Shown here piece by piece: positions 60,955 to 64,000 of a stretch of 64,000 bases of DNA. The stretch is from NCBI RefSeq assembly GCF_001612765.1, contig NZ_BDBB01000034.1:38615-102614 (forward strand). The letters are read 5' to 3'. The stretch is from Nocardia arthritidis NBRC 100137 (GTDB lineage Bacteria > Actinomycetota > Actinomycetes > Mycobacteriales > Mycobacteriaceae). Below the pieces are notes generated by a model that ran no database searches, was not told where the DNA came from, and saw nothing but the letters and a program-made list of their open reading frames with translations. Every line of letters begins with the position of its first letter. The stretch's first letter is position 1. Position numbers and translations under genes: made by a program.

Positions 60955-61911
60955 CTATTCCGACGCAGCCCGCGGTGGTGTGAAACGCGTGGTGCGCGTC
61001 ATTCCGGCGGCGCGGCCCTTCTCCGCGATCACGTGCGCCATCTTGGCGCTGGCCTCGTCGATCATCTCGTCACCGAGCATCACCGCGCCGCGCGCGCCGC
61101 CCGCCGCCGAGGTGTGAAAGGCATAGGCGTCGAGGATCTCCTCGGCACGGTCGTAGTCCGACTGGCGCGGGCTGAAGATCTCGTTGGCCGCATCGATCTG
61201 GCCGGGGTGCAGCACCCATTTGCCGTCGAAGCCGAGCGCGGCCGTGCGCGCCGCGGCCCGCCGGAAGCCCTCCACATCGCGGATCTGCAGGTACGGGCCG
61301 TCGATCGCCTGCAAGCCGTGCGCGCGGGCCGCGAGCAGGATGGTCATCAGGATGTGGTGGTAAGCGTCGCCGGTGTCGTAGCCCTCCGGTTGTTCGCCGA
61401 CCACCAAGGTGCGCATGTTGATGCTGGCCATGAAGTCCGCCGGGCCGAAGACCAGCGTCTGCACCCGGGGGCTCGCGGTGGCGATCGCGTCGATGTTGCG
61501 CAGCCCCGGCGCGTTCTCGATCTGCGGCTCGATACCGATCCGCCCGACGTCGAGGCCGCAGACCTTCTCCAGCTGAGTAAGCAGCAGGTCCAGCGCGCGC
61601 ACCTGGCCGGCGTCGGTCACCTTGGGCAGCAGGATCGCGTCCAGCGCCGCGCCCGCGCCCTCGACCACGGAAATGACGTCCGCGTAGGTCCATTCGGTGC
61701 TCCAGTCGTTGACCCGCACCACGCGCAGTTGCGTTCCCCACCCGGAGTCGTTCAGCGCCGCGACGATGTTCGCCCGCGCCTCGGCCTTCGCGACCGGGGC
61801 GACCGCGTCCTCCAGATCGAGAAACACCTCGTCGACGGGCAAGGTCTTGGCCTTCTCGATCATCTTCGTATTGCTGCCCGGGCAGGCGAGCACCGAACGG
61901 CGCGGCTTCAT
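60955..61911 (-). CDS. HpcH/HpaI aldolase/CitE-like CoA-ester lyase
   Basis: 318 residues from the ATG at 61911 (GGGAG five bases upstream). RRSVLACPGSNTKMIEKA, DEVFLDLEDAVAP with the metal/CoA acidic residues, IEPQIENAPGL and GKWVLHPGQIDAAN are the CitE/malyl-CoA lyase family motifs. It probably cleaves or forms a malyl- or citramalyl-CoA-type ester. A stand-alone CitE is common in mycobacteria-like genomes. It follows no other citrate-lyase subunit. The stop is 12 bases upstream of the stress-protein start. Confidence 0.9.
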   Translation of the reverse strand: MKPRRSVLACPGSNTKMIEKAKTLPVDEVFLDLEDAVAPVAKAEARANIVAALNDSGWGTQLRVVRVNDWSTEWTYADVISVVEGAGAALDAILLPKVTDAGQVRALDLLLTQLEKVCGLDVGRIGIEPQIENAPGLRNIDAIATASPRVQTLVFGPADFMASINMRTLVVGEQPEGYDTGDAYHHILMTILLAARAHGLQAIDGPYLQIRDVEGFRRAAARTAALGFDGKWVLHPGQIDAANEIFSPRQSDYDRAEEILDAYAFHTSAAGGARGAVMLGDEMIDEASAKMAHVIAEKGRAAGMTRTTRFTPPRAASE

Positions 61912-61973
61912 GATCACTCCCGTCGATCGTGGCGGGGTGCGAACACCCGCCCGCGAACATCTAGCCTGACAGC

Positions 61974-63254
61974 ATGGCAGCTACCAGGGTGTACGTCGCC
62001 AGGCTGGCCGGTTTGGCGGTGCTGGGACCGGACGGCGAGTCTATCGGCCGGATTCGTGACGTCGTCGTGGCCATCCGCTCCGACCGCCAGCAACCACGGG
62101 TGCACGGCTTGGTCGTCGAATTGCCCACCCGGCGGCGTATCTTCGTGCCGATCCTGCGGATCACCGCGATCGAACCCGGCGTGGTCACGCTGAACACCGG
62201 AACGGTGAGCCTGCGCCGTTTCACCCAGCGACCTGGCGAGATGCTCGCCCTGGCGCAGATCGTCGACTCGGTGGTGCGGGTCGAGGACCCGGACCTGCCC
62301 GATCTGGCGGAGGTGGACGTCCACGTGGTCGATCTCGGCATCGAGCAGACCCGTTCCAGGGACTGGCTGGTCAGCAGGGTCGCGGTGCGCGGGCACCGCA
62401 GGCTGGGCCGCAGGCGCACGGTGCATGTGGTGGACTGGACCATGGTGTCCGGCCTGACGCCCTACGAGATCGGCAGGCCGGGGCAGGACGTCACGCAACT
62501 GCTCGAACAGTTCGAAGGCATGCGCGCGGCCGACGTGGCGCAGCAGTTGCGCGAGCTGCCGGAGAAGCGGCGCATCGAGGTGGCAGTCGCACTGGACGAC
62601 GAACGTCTGGCCGACGTGGTGCAGGAACTCCCCGACGACGAGCAGGTCGCGTTGCTCGGTCACCTGGAGGTGCGCAGGGCCGCCGACGTGCTGGAGGCGA
62701 TGGACCCCGACGACGCCGCCGACCTACTGGGCGAGCTGCCCGAGGGCGAGGCCGAATCGCTGCTCGCCCTGATGGACCCCCAGGAGTCCGAACCGGTGCG
62801 CAGGTTGCTCGAGCACTCCCCCTACAGTGCGGGCGGTCTCATGACGCCGAAACCGATCATCCTGACGCCGTCGACGACGGTGGCCGAAGCGCTGGCGCGG
62901 GTGCGCAACCCGGACCTCACCCCCGCGCTGGCCTCCATGGTGTTCGTGGTGCGTCCGCCCACCGCGACGCCGACCGGCCGCTACCTCGGTTCGGTGCACA
63001 TCCAGCAATTGCTGCGCGAACCCCCTGCCCACCTGGTGGGCGGCATTCTCGACACCGACCTGTCGCCGCTGCGCCCCGATCTCCCCTTGGGCGCGGTGAC
63101 CCGGTATTTCGCGACCTACAACCTGGTCTGCGGACCGGTGGTGGACGAGGAGAACCATCTGCTCGGCGCGGTCAGCGTCGACGACGTCCTCGACCACCTG
63201 CTGCCCGAGGACTGGCGCGACCAGGAAGAGACCGACGAGGGGGGCGGGGCATGA
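61974..63254 (+). CDS. PRC-barrel + MgtE N-terminal + CBS-domain protein without a channel
   Basis: 426 residues. A PRC-barrel-like N-terminus is followed by the MgtE intracellular domain of superhelical repeats (VAQQLRELPEKRRIEVAVALDD, VQELPDDEQVALLGHLE, LGELPEGEAESLLALMDP). Two CBS modules follow (PYSAGGLMTPKPIILTPSTTVAEAL; GAVSVDDVLDHLLPEDW). The five-helix Mg2+ pore of MgtE is missing. It may sense Mg2+ or nucleotide and act on another transporter. The next gene, DUF1003, starts 37 bases downstream and is the usual partner. Confidence 0.9.
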   Translation: MAATRVYVARLAGLAVLGPDGESIGRIRDVVVAIRSDRQQPRVHGLVVELPTRRRIFVPILRITAIEPGVVTLNTGTVSLRRFTQRPGEMLALAQIVDSVVRVEDPDLPDLAEVDVHVVDLGIEQTRSRDWLVSRVAVRGHRRLGRRRTVHVVDWTMVSGLTPYEIGRPGQDVTQLLEQFEGMRAADVAQQLRELPEKRRIEVAVALDDERLADVVQELPDDEQVALLGHLEVRRAADVLEAMDPDDAADLLGELPEGEAESLLALMDPQESEPVRRLLEHSPYSAGGLMTPKPIILTPSTTVAEALARVRNPDLTPALASMVFVVRPPTATPTGRYLGSVHIQQLLREPPAHLVGGILDTDLSPLRPDLPLGAVTRYFATYNLVCGPVVDEENHLLGAVSVDDVLDHLLPEDWRDQEETDEGGGA

Positions 63255-63291
63255 CTGCGCGGGGCCCCGCTCACGCCCGAAAGGACACACC

Positions 63292-63942
63292 GTGAGCGAG
63301 AACGACCCGACCGTGCGGCTCGGTCCGAGCAGGGCCCGCCAACGTTTGGAAACGCCGATGGAAAGCCGGTTCCGGTTCGAGTGGGACGCCGAGGCTCTGG
63401 CCCGTACGAGCGAACGGGTGGCGCGATTCCTAGGGACCGGACGGTATCTGGCGGTCCAGACGATCCTCGTGCTGGTCTGGATTCTGCTGAACATCTTCGT
63501 GGTCGCCCTGCGCTGGGATCCGTACCCGTTCATCCTGCTGAATCTGGCGTTCTCCACCCAAGCCGCCTACGCGGCGCCGTTGATCCTGCTGGCGCAGAAC
63601 CGGCAGGACAACCGGGACCGAGTCGCCCTGGAGGAGGACCGGCTACGGGCCGCGCAGACCAAGGCGGACACCGAGTTCCTGGCCCGGGAACTCGCGGCGT
63701 TGCGCATCGCCGTGGGCGAAGTGGCCACCCGCGATTACCTGCGCCGGGAATTGGAAGAGCTGAAAGGGATTCTGGACCGAATGGAGTACGGGGAATCCCC
63801 TGATCACGAGACCCGGACGGAAAGCGGCGGAAAGGTCGGCCGCAAGAAAAGCTCCGGCCGAAAGCCCGCTCCAGCAGCGGTTTCACCGTCGGCAACCAGT
63901 GATCAACCGAAAATACCGAATAACGACCTGACTGGTGGGTAA
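63292..63942 (+). CDS. DUF1003 family membrane protein
   Basis: 216 residues from the GTG at 63292. A cytoplasmic start is followed by two close hydrophobic segments (GRYLAVQTILVLVWILLNIF; YPFILLNLAFSTQAAYAAPLILL) and a coiled, charged C-terminal region with a Lys/Ser-rich tail. This is the DUF1003 pattern that is frequently found downstream of an MgtE-N/CBS gene in Actinobacteria. The function is unknown. Confidence 0.9.
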   Translation: MSENDPTVRLGPSRARQRLETPMESRFRFEWDAEALARTSERVARFLGTGRYLAVQTILVLVWILLNIFVVALRWDPYPFILLNLAFSTQAAYAAPLILLAQNRQDNRDRVALEEDRLRAAQTKADTEFLARELAALRIAVGEVATRDYLRRELEELKGILDRMEYGESPDHETRTESGGKVGRKKSSGRKPAPAAVSPSATSDQPKIPNNDLTGG

Positions 63943-63943
63943 C

Positions 63944-63961
63944 CTGGACAACGTTGTCCAG
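63944..63961. promoter_or_regulatory. Perfect 18-bp palindrome after DUF1003
   Basis: CTGGACAACGTTGTCCAG is fully self-complementary. It lies two bases past the DUF1003 stop and about 22 bases before the GTG that opens the next gene. It may be an operator or a short terminator stem. Confidence 0.55.
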
Positions 63962-63983
63962 AGTGGCCGGCGCAGGGGTTGTC

Positions 63984-64000
63984 GTGACGGTTGCTCCCAC
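63984..64000 (+). CDS. Start of a further gene, possibly mrp/apbC (partial)
   Basis: A GTG at 63984 with AGGGG about seven bases upstream gives MTVAP and then leaves the window. In related genomes an Mrp/ApbC-type iron-sulfur carrier gene sits beside the MgtE-N and DUF1003 genes. Only six codons are visible, so the identity rests on context. Confidence 0.3.

Noticed and set aside
60121..62193. A 690-codon open frame on the plus strand
   Set aside because: It lies antisense to the SUFU, stress-protein and CitE genes, whose products are recognisable; its own translation is His/Arg-rich without motifs.

Overview
The window is about 64 kb of high-GC (roughly 68-70 %) actinobacterial chromosome. 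A multifunctional 2-oxoglutarate decarboxylase (Kgd), FadD15-type acyl-CoA ligase, corA / MgtE-N / DUF1003 neighbours of kgd, WXG100 proteins and an EthA/MymA-like Baeyer-Villiger cluster all point to a mycolic-acid bacterium, most likely Nocardia. No rRNA, tRNA or CRISPR array was recognised.

Layout. (1) 1-22.3 kb, housekeeping: nitrilase-family hydrolase (partial), DEAD-box helicase, a nuclease-helicase relative with lost catalytic residues, a PLP aldolase/deaminase, tyrosine phosphatase, acyl-CoA ligase and crotonase pair, a Xi-class GST-like protein, a three-gene ABC operon, a fused ABC exporter, and kgd closed by a strong terminator. (2) 22.3-34 kb, accessory island: two type VII secretion toxin operons read leftward (two WXG100 genes, a CpnT-like polymorphic toxin, immunity candidates). 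The first toxin ends in a colicin E3-type ribosomal RNase domain and is followed by two paralogous small genes. The second ends in an Ntox50-like domain. Between them are a broken IS3-family element and an IS256-family element. The IS256 element is bounded by a perfect 9-bp target duplication and holds, between its ends, two immunity-type genes (DUF4241 and DUF2185/Imm33) besides its frameshifted transposase. Removing both elements restores one open 159-codon gene. (3) 33.6-38.6 kb: an orphan NphB-type aromatic prenyltransferase, a NERD-domain membrane-anchored protein, and a DUF3533/ABC-2 membrane protein divergent from a MarR regulator with overlapping operators.

(4) 38.6-44.6 kb: a TetR regulator divergent from a BVMO-SDR-esterase-FadD15 operon that resembles the mycobacterial mymA cluster, with a clear promoter giving a probably leaderless mRNA. 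(5) 44.8-54.3 kb: a membrane-fused molybdopterin oxidoreductase, a PadR-MFS drug efflux pair with a perfect 18-bp palindrome upstream, and a glycine-betaine/osmoprotectant ABC importer with two binding proteins. (6) 54.3-64 kb: malic enzyme with a long structured leader, an FAD oxidoreductase, PHP phosphoesterase, CorA, SUFU-domain protein, a GSP17M-like stress protein, a CitE-like lyase, and the MgtE-N/CBS and DUF1003 pair leading to what is probably mrp/apbC at the right edge.

The strongest novelty candidates are the cargo-carrying IS256 element, the T7SS-delivered E3-type rRNase with duplicated immunity genes, the orphan NphB-like enzyme, and the degenerate nuclease-helicase.
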